From the NCBI RefSeq assembly GCF_026107375.2, contig NZ_JAPCIA010000001.1, forward strand, positions 2,604,001 to 2,668,000: DNA of 64,000 bases, in the 5' to 3' direction. A program made the position numbers and the translations under genes. Below the pieces are notes generated by a model. The model saw nothing but the letters and a program-made list of their open reading frames with translations, ran no database searches and was not told where the DNA came from. Shown in pieces: positions 34,889 to 43,629 of this stretch; within the stretch, counting starts at the first letter, position 1, and each line of letters starts with the position of its first letter. The stretch is from Sphingomonas sp. BT-65. Its GTDB lineage: Bacteria > Pseudomonadota > Alphaproteobacteria > Sphingomonadales > Sphingomonadaceae.

Positions 34889-36607
34889 TCAGCCATCGGC
34901 CAGTCCTTTCTCGTGCTCCGATGCCAGTGTGCGGGCCACCGCCAGCGCCGCGTCATAATCGCGCGCATAACGGATGGCGTTGGCCGAGCGGCCAAGGCCG
35001 CTGCGTTTGAGCAAGCGGAAGGGCCGCGCCTGAACGCCTGAGAGGATCACCCGCGCGCCATCGGCACGCGCCTGCATCACAAACTCTCGAAGCGCCGCCA
35101 CGCCGCTCGCATCGAGATACGGAACGAGCTCCATCCGAAGGATGATCGCGCGCGGCATCCGGCCGACACGTTTCAGCGCGTCGAGCAGTTCACCCGCGAC
35201 TCCGAAGAAAAAGGGACCGGTGATACGGAACACTTCGACATCGGCCGGTAGCTGGTCGCGCTGCGACGCATCCTCGCTTTCGACCGTTCGGCTTGCGGTG
35301 ACGGTCACGGTTTCACTCATCCGCGCCATGAAAAGCAGGCTGGCGATGGTCACGCCAACGCCGATCGCCACCGTCAGGTCCACCAGCACGGTCAGGCCGA
35401 AGGTGAGAAGCAATATGCCGCGCTCGCCGATCGGCATGCGCAGCAAGGCGACGAAGCGTTCGGCCTCGCTCATGCCCCAGGCAATCATCAGCAGGACCGC
35501 TGCGAGCGCCGCCATCGGCACATAGGCCATGAGGTCGCTGGCGAAGAGCACGAAAATCAGCAGGAAGACAGCATGCAGCATTCCCGCAACGGGCGTGCGC
35601 CCACCCGATTTCACATTGGCCGCCGTGCGCGCAATCGCACCGGTCGCGGGCAGCCCGCCGAACAGTGCCGAAGCGAAGTTGGCGGCGCCTTGGCCGACCA
35701 GTTCCTGATTGGAGCGATGGCGAAAGCCGGTCATGCCATCGGCGACGACGCAGGACAGCAGCGCCTCGATCCCGGCGAGGAAGGCGATGGTGAACGCAGC
35801 GGGGGTCACCTCCTGCAGCTTGGTGAGCGAGAATGCCGGAAGTGCGGGCATCGGCAGCCCGTGCGGCATGTCCGGGAAGCGTGACCCGATGGTTTCGGCA
35901 GGAAGATGGAAGAACGTCGCCACGACAGAGGCAAGGATGATGACGATCAGGTAAGCGGGCAGCTTGGGCGCATAACCGCGCAGCACGACGATCAGCGCCA
36001 GCGCACCCGCGCCAATGCCTGCGGCTGCCGGATCGATGGTGCCCGCGGCCTTGGCATAGGCAATCCATTTGGGAAGAAAGTCGGCGGGCGGATCGTAGAT
36101 CGCGAGGCCAAGAAAATCCTTGATCTGGCTTGAAGCGATGATGACCGCGATTCCGGCGGTGAAGCCAGTGATGACCGGATGCGGAATGTAGCGGATGAGC
36201 CTGCCCAGCCGCATGTAGCCAGCCACGATCAGGATGATGCCCGCCAGCAAGGTTGCGAGCACCAGCCCATCATAGCCATGCGTCGCGATGACGTTGAAAA
36301 CCACGACGACGAACGCGCCGGTCGGCCCGCCGATCTGCACACGCGAGCCGCCCAGCATGGAAATGAGCAACCCGGCGACAATGGCGGTGATGAGCCCCTT
36401 GTCGGGCGATGCGCCGGAGGCCACGCCTAGCGCCATGGCGAGCGGCAGCGCGACGACTGCAACGGTCAGCCCGGCGAAGGCGTCGGCCCGAAACTGGTCA
36501 AGGCTATAGCCCTCGCCAAGCACGGTAAAGAGCTTGGGCGTAAAGGCATCGGGCTCGCGGCGCGGCCGCGCCGGCTCCTTGCGCTTCGTCCCCATCCGGT
36601 CCGTCAT
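34889..36607 (-). CDS. SulP-family anion transporter with STAS domain
   Basis: The predicted 572-residue protein has 10-14 membrane helices. The SulP core shows 'FRADAFAGLTVAVVALPLAMALGVASG', 'GGSRVQIGGPTGAFVVVVF' and 'GGLPATGAIARTAANVKSGGRTP'. A C-terminal STAS domain (about 445-550) includes 'AIILRMELVPYLDASGVAALREF'. Such proteins carry sulfate, bicarbonate or dicarboxylates. Its codon choice looks less GC-biased than that of the cox genes flanking it, and it lies antisense within the oxidase cluster, so acquisition by transfer is plausible. The XRE gene is just upstream on the same strand. Confidence 0.88.
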   Translation of the reverse strand: MTDRMGTKRKEPARPRREPDAFTPKLFTVLGEGYSLDQFRADAFAGLTVAVVALPLAMALGVASGASPDKGLITAIVAGLLISMLGGSRVQIGGPTGAFVVVVFNVIATHGYDGLVLATLLAGIILIVAGYMRLGRLIRYIPHPVITGFTAGIAVIIASSQIKDFLGLAIYDPPADFLPKWIAYAKAAGTIDPAAAGIGAGALALIVVLRGYAPKLPAYLIVIILASVVATFFHLPAETIGSRFPDMPHGLPMPALPAFSLTKLQEVTPAAFTIAFLAGIEALLSCVVADGMTGFRHRSNQELVGQGAANFASALFGGLPATGAIARTAANVKSGGRTPVAGMLHAVFLLIFVLFASDLMAYVPMAALAAVLLMIAWGMSEAERFVALLRMPIGERGILLLTFGLTVLVDLTVAIGVGVTIASLLFMARMSETVTVTASRTVESEDASQRDQLPADVEVFRITGPFFFGVAGELLDALKRVGRMPRAIILRMELVPYLDASGVAALREFVMQARADGARVILSGVQARPFRLLKRSGLGRSANAIRYARDYDAALAVARTLASEHEKGLADG

Positions 36608-36630
36608 CGTCTCAAAGAATGGCACGGCGG

Positions 36631-36903
36631 TTAGCCTTCCCGGTCGGGCCGGGGCGCGGCCTCGCGCAAACGCACGCCGCGCCCGGCCCCGATGCTGGGC
36701 TGGTTCTCGCCGATCAGTTCGATCCCTTCGGTCTCCAGCGCCGCAATCACTTTCATGAGCGTGTCGATGACGCCGCGCACGACGCCATCCGACGCCTCCA
36801 TGCGCTGGATGGTGGGAAGCGATACGCCCGCGCGCTCGGCGAATTCGCGCTGGTCGATGCCCAGCAGCGCACGGGCGGCACGAAGTTGGTTGGCGGTAAT
36901 CAT
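36631..36903 (-). CDS. Small XRE/Cro-type HTH regulator
   Basis: The 90-residue protein is essentially one HTH domain: 'MITANQLRAARALLGIDQRE', 'FAERAGVSLPTIQRMEASDG', followed by a tail ('LETEGIELIGENQ'). The start is chosen by AGGA at suitable spacing; an alternative ATG two codons upstream is possible. A perfect 18-bp palindrome 22 bases upstream of the start is a natural autoregulatory site. It probably controls itself and the SulP gene 23 bp downstream. Confidence 0.87.
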   Translation of the reverse strand: MITANQLRAARALLGIDQREFAERAGVSLPTIQRMEASDGVVRGVIDTLMKVIAALETEGIELIGENQPSIGAGRGVRLREAAPRPDREG

Positions 36904-36925
36904 GTGCATCAATCCTGATGTTTGA

Positions 36926-36943
36926 GCCATCATATATGATGGC
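36926..36943. promoter_or_regulatory. Perfect 18-bp palindrome, likely XRE operator
   Basis: GCCATCATATATGATGGC is identical to its reverse complement. It overlaps an AT-rich TATAT core suited to a -10 element and lies immediately upstream of the XRE gene. Binding by the XRE protein is inferred from position and symmetry. Confidence 0.65.
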
Positions 36944-37095
36944 CAGCACGCCACCAAGCGTTTCCGCGAGGCAAATGTCACGGAGGCGGGATGGTGCTCC
37001 TATGTTATGCAGCGGGAGAGGGTGGGTCGCTCCCGAACCGCTCGAGGGCCAGCACCCTTCCCCCGAGCGTCAACCCGGCCTATAGGCGCCCGCAA

Positions 37096-38001
37096 ATGTC
37101 CGTCGCCAACCATAGCCTGATCCTGCCCGCCGACTGGCGCGACTTCCTCGCGCTGACCAAGCCGCGGGTGATGACTTTGGTCGTGTTCACCGGCCTGTGC
37201 GGCATGCTCGCGGCGCCGGTTTCGATCCACCCGGTGCTCGGCTTCACCGCGATCCTGTGCATCGCGCTCGGTGCGGGCGCGGCCGGGGCGCTCAACCAGT
37301 GGTACGAGGCGGATCTCGACGCCAAGATGAAGCGGACCCAGAGCCGCCCGCTCCCGGCGGGGCGCATGGACCGCCAGTCGGCGCTGCATTTCGGGGTCGG
37401 CGTCGCCGCGCTCTCGGTGATCCTGATGGGCCTCGCGGTCAACTATGTCGCGGCCGGCATCCTGCTCGTCTCGATCCTGTTCTACGTGCTCGTCTACACC
37501 GTCTGGCTCAAGCGCCGCACGCCGCAGAACATCGTCATCGGCGGCGCGGCGGGCGCCTTTCCCCCGCTGATCGGCTGGGCCGCGGCGACGGGCGAGGTGG
37601 CGCTGCTGCCCTTTCTGCTCTTCTGCCTCGTCTTCCTGTGGACCCCGCCGCATTTCTGGGCGCTCGCGCTGTTCGTGAAGACGGATTACGCCAATGCCGG
37701 CGTGCCGATGCTGCCCGTGGTGGCGGGGGAGAAGGCGACGCGCGTGCAGATCGGGCTCTACACCATCCCCATGGCCGTCGCCGCGATCGCGCCCTGGCCG
37801 CTCGGCCTCACCGGTGCGCTCTACGGCATCACCGCCATCGCCACGACCGCGCTGTTCGCGCTGTTCGCCGCGCAGGTCGCGACGCGCATGGCCGCGGACG
37901 GCGACGGGATGAAGCCCGAAAAGCGCCTCTTCGCCTATTCGATCTCCTATCTGTTCATCCTCTTCGCCGCGGTCGCGGCCGATCGGTGGCTTGGGGTCTA
38001 A
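37096..38001 (+). CDS. ctaB: Protoheme IX farnesyltransferase (heme O synthase)
   Basis: The 301-residue UbiA-family membrane enzyme has the first prenyl-diphosphate site '[20 protein letters not shown]' (the D-x2-D/M-x-RT-x-RP signature), nine helices, and a second loop '[15 protein letters not shown]'-like ('[22 protein letters not shown]'). It adds farnesyl to heme B for the oxidase. The upstream frame is open, but the Met before [13 protein letters not shown] is the conserved start. Its TAA lies inside the left arm of the following repeat element. Confidence 0.95.
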   Translation: MSVANHSLILPADWRDFLALTKPRVMTLVVFTGLCGMLAAPVSIHPVLGFTAILCIALGAGAAGALNQWYEADLDAKMKRTQSRPLPAGRMDRQSALHFGVGVAALSVILMGLAVNYVAAGILLVSILFYVLVYTVWLKRRTPQNIVIGGAAGAFPPLIGWAAATGEVALLPFLLFCLVFLWTPPHFWALALFVKTDYANAGVPMLPVVAGEKATRVQIGLYTIPMAVAAIAPWPLGLTGALYGITAIATTALFALFAAQVATRMAADGDGMKPEKRLFAYSISYLFILFAAVAADRWLGV

Positions 38002-38320
38002 ACTCAGTTGGAACGAGGATCGAGATCGCCGATGGAAGGCCGCCGACAAGGAGCGCAGCGCAGTCGCGTAGCAGAGCTACGCGCAAGCAAGCGACGAAGT
38101 GTCGGTGCGACCGTCCCCGGGACGGTCGCAGCCATGCCGGGGGCATGGCGGGCCGACACTTCGGCGGTCTTCCATGGGCGACCGCGCAGCGGCGGGCCGA
38201 ATTTGGCGCCAGGCGTCATCGCGCGTCGGTCACGATGGAACCCCATCGCTCCCTCCTCGCTCCTGGCCTGGCGCCAAATTCGGCTCCGTCTCGACCTCGT
38301 TCCAACTGAGTTTAGACCCC
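37993..38320. repeat. 328-bp nested inverted-repeat (multi-hairpin) element between ctaB and coxF
   Basis: The ends are a perfect 26-bp inverted repeat starting GGGGTCTAAACTCAGTTGG; the left arm includes the ctaB stop codon and the right arm ends one base before the coxF ATG. Inside are an 8-bp hairpin (38065-38083), an 11-bp inverted repeat (38095-38105/38153-38163) enclosing two perfect hairpins (38106-38130, 38131-38149), and a perfect 19-bp inverted repeat (38196-38214/38266-38284). No convincing gene is seen. It looks like a MITE-like or composite REP element, or a structured operon spacer. Confidence 0.8.
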
Positions 38321-38321
38321 G

Positions 38322-38468
38322 ATGACTCCCGAAGAAGAAGACCTCGTCCGCGCGCGGCAGAAGTCGCGCGCCCGTGTGATGGCGCTACTGCTGCTCGCCT
38401 TTGTCGTGCTGGTGTTCGCGATCAGCATCGTGAAGATCAGCCAGGGTATCCCGGTGAGGCACCAGTGA
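38322..38468 (+). CDS. coxF: CoxF-type small membrane protein of the oxidase operon
   Basis: This 48-residue protein has a charged head (MTPEEEDLVRARQKSRARVM) and one helix (ALLLLAFVVLVFAISIV). Small single-span proteins of this kind lie between ctaB and ctaG in many alphaproteobacteria and are labelled CoxF; their function is not firmly known but assumed to be in oxidase assembly. Its stop overlaps the GTG start of ctaG. Assignment rests on position, size and pattern. Confidence 0.78.
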   Translation: MTPEEEDLVRARQKSRARVMALLLLAFVVLVFAISIVKISQGIPVRHQ

Positions 38469-39004
38469 AGATCGACCGCAAGCTCCGCACCGCGCTGCTC
38501 GCCGTGCTCGGCGTGTGCACGATGACCGGCGTCGCCTTTGCCAGCGTGCCGCTCTATCGTCTGTTCTGCCAGGTCACCGGCTTCGGCGGCACCACGATGC
38601 GCGCCGAGGCCGCGCCGGGCGCGGTCGACGCGAAGATCACCGTCGCATTCGACAGCAATGTCAGCCCCGCGCTGACGTGGAAGTTCAAGCCCGAGGTGGC
38701 GTCGGACGAAATCTCGATCGGTGCGCGCGACATGGCGTTCTACACCGCGACCAACACCGGCACCGTGCCGGTCACCGGCACCGCGACCTACAACGTCACC
38801 CCCCAGCAGGCGGGCAAATATTTCAGCAAGATCCAGTGCTTCTGCTTCACCGAGCAGACGCTCAAGCCCGGCGAGACGGTGCGCATGCCGGTGATCTACT
38901 ATGTCGATCCCAAGATCCTGACCGACCCCGATACCAAGGACGTCGAGAAGATCACGCTGTCCTATACCTTCTATCCGGTCGATCCGAACAAGCCGAAGGG
39001 CTGA
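38465..39004 (+). CDS. ctaG: Cytochrome c oxidase assembly protein CtaG/Cox11
   Basis: The 179-residue protein (GTG start) has an N-terminal anchor ('LLAVLGVCTMTGVAFASVPLY'), the conserved 'LYRLFCQVTGFGGTT', and the copper-binding 'KIQCFCFTEQTLKPGE' (CFCF motif) on the periplasmic beta-domain. It delivers copper to the CuB site of subunit I. The start overlaps the coxF stop (GTGA), showing coupling. Confidence 0.95.
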   Translation: MKIDRKLRTALLAVLGVCTMTGVAFASVPLYRLFCQVTGFGGTTMRAEAAPGAVDAKITVAFDSNVSPALTWKFKPEVASDEISIGARDMAFYTATNTGTVPVTGTATYNVTPQQAGKYFSKIQCFCFTEQTLKPGETVRMPVIYYVDPKILTDPDTKDVEKITLSYTFYPVDPNKPKG

Positions 39005-39027
39005 GCGCTCACCGCCGTCCCGTGGTT

Positions 39028-39133
39028 CGTCATCCCGGCCTCGCGCCGGGATCCACCGTGCCGCAGCAATGGACAAGCGGTTCGACGGTATCGCCCGCCT
39101 CTCGGTGGACCCCGGCACAGGGCCGGGGTGACG
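39028..39133. repeat. Inverted-repeat pair of family 2 between ctaG and ctaE
   Basis: The left arm CGTCATCCCGG... and right arm ...CCGGGGTGACG (27 bases each, a few mismatches) are separated by 52 bases. The right arm is nearly identical to those at 16.74 and 60.09 kb. It lies in the 228-base gap inside the oxidase operon; the remaining ~100 bases before ctaE show no other clear feature. Confidence 0.75.
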
Positions 39134-39232
39134 GATAGGGCGCTGCAAGGCACCTCTCAACCACCATTGCGCCGGCCAAGCTCACCCCTTAAGGCGACCT
39201 TGAATCACGCCTAAAACGAACAGGGACGGACG

Positions 39233-40135
39233 ATGGCCGGCGCCAAGAACCACGACTACCATATTCTCCCGCCCAGCCCGTGGCCGCTGCTGAGCGCGGT
39301 CGCCGCTTTGTGGCTCGCGACCGGCGGCCTGATGTGGATGAAGGCGCATCCGCACGGCATGTGGGTGTTCCTCTCGGGCCTCGTCGCGACGCTGTTCTGC
39401 ATGGCCTCGTGGTGGGTCGATGTGATCAAGGAATCGAAGGCCGGCGACCATACCCCGGTCGTCCAGCTCCACCTGCGTTACGGCATGATCCTGTTCATCG
39501 CCTCGGAAGTGATGTTCTTCGTCGGCTGGTTCTGGGCGTGGTTCGACTTCGCGCTGTTCCCCGCCGCGATCTCGGTGAGCGAGCATGGCAGCGCGGTGGA
39601 AGTGCTGCAGGACGCCGTCGCGCAGTTCCCGCCCAAGGGCATGGAAGTGCTCAACGCCTTCCAGCTGCCGCTGCTCAACACTTTCATCCTGCTGCTCTCG
39701 GGTACCACCGTCACCTGGGCGCATCACGGCCTGATCCACAATCAGCGCGGCGGCGCGATGAAGGGCCTGTGGGGCTTCATCGGCGTCGGCGAGAACGATG
39801 TGGTCAAGAAGGGCTTGTGGCTCACCATCATCCTGGGCCTGATCTTCTCGAGCATCCAGGCCTATGAATATGCCCATGCGCCGTTCGTGTTCGGCAAGTC
39901 GAACTATTCGTCGGCCTTCTTCATGGCGACTGGCTTCCACGGCTTCCACGTCATCGTCGGCACGCTCTTCCTGATGGTGAACCTGCTGCGCGCCTATCAG
40001 GGCGACTTCACCCCGCGCCAGCATTTCGGCTTCGAGGCCGCCGCCTGGTACTGGCACTTCGTCGACGTCGTCTGGCTGTTCCTGTTCGTCGTCGTCTATG
40101 TCTGGGGCAGCGCGGGCGCGCCGGTCCACGGCTGA
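39233..40135 (+). CDS. ctaE: Cytochrome c oxidase subunit III
   Basis: The 300-residue, seven-helix protein begins 'KNHDYHILPPSPWPLLSAVAAL' and includes 'GMILFIASEVMFFVGWFWAWF' (conserved Glu), 'LLLSGTTVTWAHHGLI' and the C-terminal 'EAAAWYWHFVDVVWLFLFVVVY'. It stabilises subunit I during turnover. It is followed closely by the DUF983 and surf1 genes. Confidence 0.97.
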   Translation: MAGAKNHDYHILPPSPWPLLSAVAALWLATGGLMWMKAHPHGMWVFLSGLVATLFCMASWWVDVIKESKAGDHTPVVQLHLRYGMILFIASEVMFFVGWFWAWFDFALFPAAISVSEHGSAVEVLQDAVAQFPPKGMEVLNAFQLPLLNTFILLLSGTTVTWAHHGLIHNQRGGAMKGLWGFIGVGENDVVKKGLWLTIILGLIFSSIQAYEYAHAPFVFGKSNYSSAFFMATGFHGFHVIVGTLFLMVNLLRAYQGDFTPRQHFGFEAAAWYWHFVDVVWLFLFVVVYVWGSAGAPVHG

Positions 40136-40145
40136 CGCGCGGGCG

Positions 40146-40520
40146 ATGCACGAGGCCCAGCCTCCGGTCATCGATTCGGCACTTAAGGGGGCGTGTCCGC
40201 GTTGCGGCGCGCCTTCCTTGTTTTCGGGCTGGGTGAAGTTTGCCGAGCGCTGTCCGAGCTGCGGGCTCGACTATGCGGCGTTCAATGTCGGGGACGGCCC
40301 CGCCGCTTTCCTCACGCTGATTGTCGGCACGATCATCGTCGTGCTCTCGATCGCGCTTGAGCTCGCCGCGAGCCCGCCAATCTGGCTGCACCTGCTGCTG
40401 TGGATCCCGCTGACGGTCGCGCTCGTGGTTTTCTCCCTGCGCTGGGCCAAGGGCGCGCTGCTCGCGCTAGAGTACCGCAACGCCGCGCGCGAGGGGCGGC
40501 TCAAGGACCGCGCGCCATGA
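40146..40520 (+). CDS. DUF983 membrane protein
   Basis: The 124-residue protein has two CxxC zinc-ribbon-like pairs ('GACPRCGAPSLF', 'ERCPSCGLDYA') followed by 'NVGDGPAAFLTLIVGTIIVV' and a second helix. DUF983 proteins commonly lie between ctaE and surf1 in alphaproteobacteria; the role is unknown but presumably in oxidase assembly. Its stop overlaps the surf1 start (ATGA). Confidence 0.88.
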   Translation: MHEAQPPVIDSALKGACPRCGAPSLFSGWVKFAERCPSCGLDYAAFNVGDGPAAFLTLIVGTIIVVLSIALELAASPPIWLHLLLWIPLTVALVVFSLRWAKGALLALEYRNAAREGRLKDRAP

Positions 40521-41191
40521 GGGTGCCGCTCATCCCCACCATCCTCGTCGCTCTGGCCGTCGCGGCGATGATCGGCCTCGGCATCTGGCAGCTCGACCGC
40601 CGCGCCGAGAAGGAGGCGATGATCGCGCGCTATGCCGGCAACAGCGCACGCGCCGTGATGGCGTTCCCCAACCCGCCGATCGGCGACGAGCATTTGTTCC
40701 GCCGCGCTTCGGCGATGTGCCTCGAGGTCGTCGGCTGGAGCGAGCAGGCCGGCCGCGCCGAGAACGGCACCAAGGGCTGGCGCCACATCGCCGAGTGCCG
40801 CACCGGGATCGAGGCGCTGACGGTCAAGTTCGATCTGGGCGTCAGCACCGCGCCCGGTGTGGCCCCGGTGTGGAAGGGCGGCGAGGTTACCGGCGCGATC
40901 ACGCATGCGCCCGACGCGACACCGCTGCTCGCCGGCCTGTTCGGCAAGCGGCGGCCGCGCACCTTGATGCTCGTCTCCGAGAAGCCCGCCCCCGGCCTCG
41001 CGGAGAGCGCGCGGCCCGATCCGTCGAGCGTCCCCAACAACCACCTCGCTTATGCCGTGCAATGGTTCCTGTTCGCGCTGGCGGCGGTGGTGATCTACGT
41101 GCTCGCGCTGCGCTGGCGGGACAAGCGCGCCGTGCCTCCGCCCCCGCCTCCGTCGGCGGACCCCGCCGAACCAGGGCCGCCGCAAAGCTAG
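40517..41191 (+). CDS. surf1: SURF1-family cytochrome oxidase assembly protein
   Basis: The 224-residue protein has the N-terminal helix ending 'GLGIWQLDRRAEKEAMIARY' (the GxWQxxR motif), a periplasmic loop domain, and a C-terminal helix introduced by 'NNHLAYAVQWFLFALAAVVIYV', the classic SURF1 ending. It aids heme a insertion into subunit I. A Pro-rich tail (PPPPPP) ends the protein. Confidence 0.92.
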   Translation: MRVPLIPTILVALAVAAMIGLGIWQLDRRAEKEAMIARYAGNSARAVMAFPNPPIGDEHLFRRASAMCLEVVGWSEQAGRAENGTKGWRHIAECRTGIEALTVKFDLGVSTAPGVAPVWKGGEVTGAITHAPDATPLLAGLFGKRRPRTLMLVSEKPAPGLAESARPDPSSVPNNHLAYAVQWFLFALAAVVIYVLALRWRDKRAVPPPPPPSADPAEPGPPQS

Positions 41192-41234
41192 ACTTTCTTG
41201 CCGCTCGGCCCCCGCGCGGCTAACTCCGCGCCTC

Positions 41235-42635
41235 ATGCGCTACCAGAGCACGCGCGGCGCCGCGCCCGAACTCGATTTCCGTGACGTGACGCTCGCCGGG
41301 CTGGCGCGCGACGGCGGCCTCTATGTTCCGGTCGAATGGCCGCGCTTCAGCGAAGCCGAGATTGCGGGCCTTGCCGGCCTCTCCTATGTCGAGACCGCCG
41401 TCCGCGTGATGGCGCCGTTCGTGTCAGGCAGTCTGACAGATAACGAGCTGCGCGAGCTGTGCACCCGGGCCTATGGCCGCTTCAGCCATGATGCGGTCAC
41501 GCCGCTCGTCCAGCTCGACCACCGCCATTTCCTGCTCGAGCTGTTCCACGGCCCCACGCTCGCCTTCAAGGACGTTGCGCTCCAGCTGCTCGGGCTGTTG
41601 TTCGAGCGTTTCCTCAAGGGCACCGATCAGCACCTCACCATCGTCGGCGCGACCAGTGGCGATACCGGCTCGGCGGCAATCGACGCGGTGGCGGGGCGCG
41701 AGGGCATCGACATTTTCATGCTCCACCCGAGCAAGCGGGTGAGCGACGTGCAGCGCCGCCAGATGACGACGGTGCTGTCGCCCAATGTCCACAACATCGC
41801 CATCGAGGGCAGCTTCGACGACGGCCAGCGACTCGTGAAGGCGATGTTCAACGACGCGGATTTCTCGTCGCGTTTCCAGGTGACCGCGGTCAACTCGATC
41901 AACTGGGCGCGGCTGATGGCGCAGGTGGTTTATTATTTCTACGCTGCCGTGCGCCTCGGCGCGCCGGGCCGCCAGGTCGCGTTCAGCGTGCCCACCGGAA
42001 ATTTCGGCGACGTGTTCGCGGGCTATGTCGCGGCACGGATGGGGTTGCCCGTCGCGAAGCTGGTGGTCGCGACCAACGTCAACGACATCCTCCATCGCGC
42101 GCTCTCCGCGGGCGACTATTCGACCGGCACCGTCACCCCGACCGCCGCGCCGAGCATGGACATCCAGGTCAGCTCGAACTTCGAACGGCTGCTGTTCGAC
42201 CTCGCCGGCCGCGACGGCACCGCGCTGGCCGAACAGATGCGCGGGTTCGAGGCGAGCAAGGCGATGCGTCTCACCAATGCCCAGCGCGAGGGCGCGGCCA
42301 AGCTCTTCGCCAGCGACCGCATCGATGCCAGCGAGATGGCGCAGGCCATGGCCTGGGCCGCGAGCCACGCCGACGAGATCCTCGATCCGCACACCGCGAT
42401 TGGCCTCGCCGCGGCGCGCCGCGCGGACATCGCCCCTGACGTGCCGATCGTCACGCTCGCCACCGCGCATCCCGCCAAGTTCGGCGACGCGGTCGAGCGC
42501 GCCACGGGCATCCGCCCGACGCTTCCCACGCGGATCGGCGACCTGTTCGACCGCGAGGAGCGCTACGATGTGCTGCCCGCGACGTTCGAGGCGGTGACGG
42601 GGTATATCGCGGAACGCGCCAAGCCCCGCGCCTGA
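41235..42635 (+). CDS. thrC: Threonine synthase
   Basis: The 466-residue PLP enzyme is of the long (fungal/E. coli-type) class. It begins 'YQSTRGAAPELDFRDVTLAGLARDGG'; the PLP lysine is K112 in 'HGPTLAFKDVALQLLG', and the phosphate loop is 'TIVGATSGDTGSAAI'. It converts O-phosphohomoserine to threonine. It follows surf1 after 43 bp, an arrangement common in sphingomonads. Confidence 0.95.
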   Translation: MRYQSTRGAAPELDFRDVTLAGLARDGGLYVPVEWPRFSEAEIAGLAGLSYVETAVRVMAPFVSGSLTDNELRELCTRAYGRFSHDAVTPLVQLDHRHFLLELFHGPTLAFKDVALQLLGLLFERFLKGTDQHLTIVGATSGDTGSAAIDAVAGREGIDIFMLHPSKRVSDVQRRQMTTVLSPNVHNIAIEGSFDDGQRLVKAMFNDADFSSRFQVTAVNSINWARLMAQVVYYFYAAVRLGAPGRQVAFSVPTGNFGDVFAGYVAARMGLPVAKLVVATNVNDILHRALSAGDYSTGTVTPTAAPSMDIQVSSNFERLLFDLAGRDGTALAEQMRGFEASKAMRLTNAQREGAAKLFASDRIDASEMAQAMAWAASHADEILDPHTAIGLAAARRADIAPDVPIVTLATAHPAKFGDAVERATGIRPTLPTRIGDLFDREERYDVLPATFEAVTGYIAERAKPRA

Positions 42636-42667
42636 CTCATCGTCACGCACAGCGCTTGCCTCCGGGT

Positions 42668-42695
42668 GGGCCCCGGAACAAGTCCGGGGTGACGG
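42668..42695. repeat. Single right-hand arm of repeat family 2
   Basis: GGGCCCCGG...CCGGGGTGACGG forms one hairpin and closely matches the right arms at 16.74, 39.11 and 60.09 kb; no complementary left arm is present. It is probably a partial or solo copy between thrC and the methyltransferase gene. TTGACC directly behind it could be the -35 of that gene. Confidence 0.6.
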
Positions 42696-42731
42696 TTGAC
42701 CTTTGCTCGCCGAATGGCGCTAAAGGCCCTC

Positions 42732-43616
42732 ATGAACCTCGTCACTCTCACCGGCGAACCCTGGGCCGATTACGGCCTCGTTGACTCCGGCAATGGCCGC
42801 AAGCTTGAGCGCTATGGCGACTATCGCTTCATCCGCCCCGAGCCGCAGGCGATGTGGGCGCCCGCGTCCGAGGACTGGGACGCGCATGGCGAGTTCACCC
42901 CCGCGCCCGACGACGAGGGTGGCGGCCGCTGGGTGTTCGGCCAGAATGGGTTGAGCGGGCCCGTCCCGCGCGAGGGCTGGCCGCTCGGCTGGGACCAGGT
43001 CCGCTTCACCGCGCAGACCACGCCCTTCCGCCATCTCGGCTTCTTCCCCGACATGGCGCCGGTGTGGAGCTGGATGCGCGAGCAGGTCGCCGGGGTCGAT
43101 GCACCGACGGTGATGAACCTGTTCGGCTACACCGGCGTCGGCACGCTGGCGATGGCCGAGTCGGGCGCGCAGATGGTGCATGTCGATGCGTCGAAGAAAT
43201 CGGTCGAGGCCGCCAAGGGGAACGCCGCGCTCTCAGGGATGAGCGACAAGCCGATCCGCTGGATCATCGACGACGCCGGCAAGTTCGTCGCGCGCGAGGT
43301 GCGCCGCGAGCGCCGTTACGACGGCATCCTGCTCGATCCCCCCAAATATGGCCGCGGCCCGACGGGAGAGGTGTGGCAGCTCGAACAGGATCTGCCCGGC
43401 TTGATCGCCGATTGCCGCCAGCTCTTGGATGCCGACTCGCGGTTCCTGTTCCTCACCGTCTACGCGATCCGCATGTCGGCGCTGGCGATCGGTGAGCTGC
43501 TGAGCCAGCATTTCGCGGATCTGGGTGGCAAGATCGAATGCGGCGAACTCGCGGTGCGCGAAGAGGCGAGGGGGCTGCTGCTGCCGACGGCGATCTTCGC
43601 GCGGTGGAGCCGGTAA
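42732..43616 (+). CDS. SAM-dependent rRNA methyltransferase-like protein (RlmI/RlmK type core)
   Basis: The 294-residue class I methyltransferase has 'VMNLFGYTGVGTLAMAESGAQMVHVDASKKSVEAAKGNA' (motif I and II) and 'YDGILLDPPKYGRGPTGEVWQ', where DPPKY is the motif of m5C and m2G RNA methyltransferases. The N-terminal PUA domain of RlmI is missing, replaced by ~90 residues. Substrate is probably rRNA but unverified. An upstream Met (36 bases) is possible. Confidence 0.83.
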   Translation: MNLVTLTGEPWADYGLVDSGNGRKLERYGDYRFIRPEPQAMWAPASEDWDAHGEFTPAPDDEGGGRWVFGQNGLSGPVPREGWPLGWDQVRFTAQTTPFRHLGFFPDMAPVWSWMREQVAGVDAPTVMNLFGYTGVGTLAMAESGAQMVHVDASKKSVEAAKGNAALSGMSDKPIRWIIDDAGKFVAREVRRERRYDGILLDPPKYGRGPTGEVWQLEQDLPGLIADCRQLLDADSRFLFLTVYAIRMSALAIGELLSQHFADLGGKIECGELAVREEARGLLLPTAIFARWSR

Positions 43617-43629
43617 GCTCAGCTGGGCA

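Noticed and set aside
36610..36949. Upstream extension of the SulP frame across the XRE gene
   Set aside because: The extension has no membrane or domain features and overlaps the HTH gene in another frame.
37996..38320. Protein-coding potential of the ctaB-coxF gap
   Set aside because: Open frames there are formed by hairpin arms, lack ribosome-binding sites and have no plausible protein composition.
41192..41234. Threonine attenuator or riboswitch before thrC
   Set aside because: The gap is only 43 bases, with no leader peptide or terminator-like hairpin.
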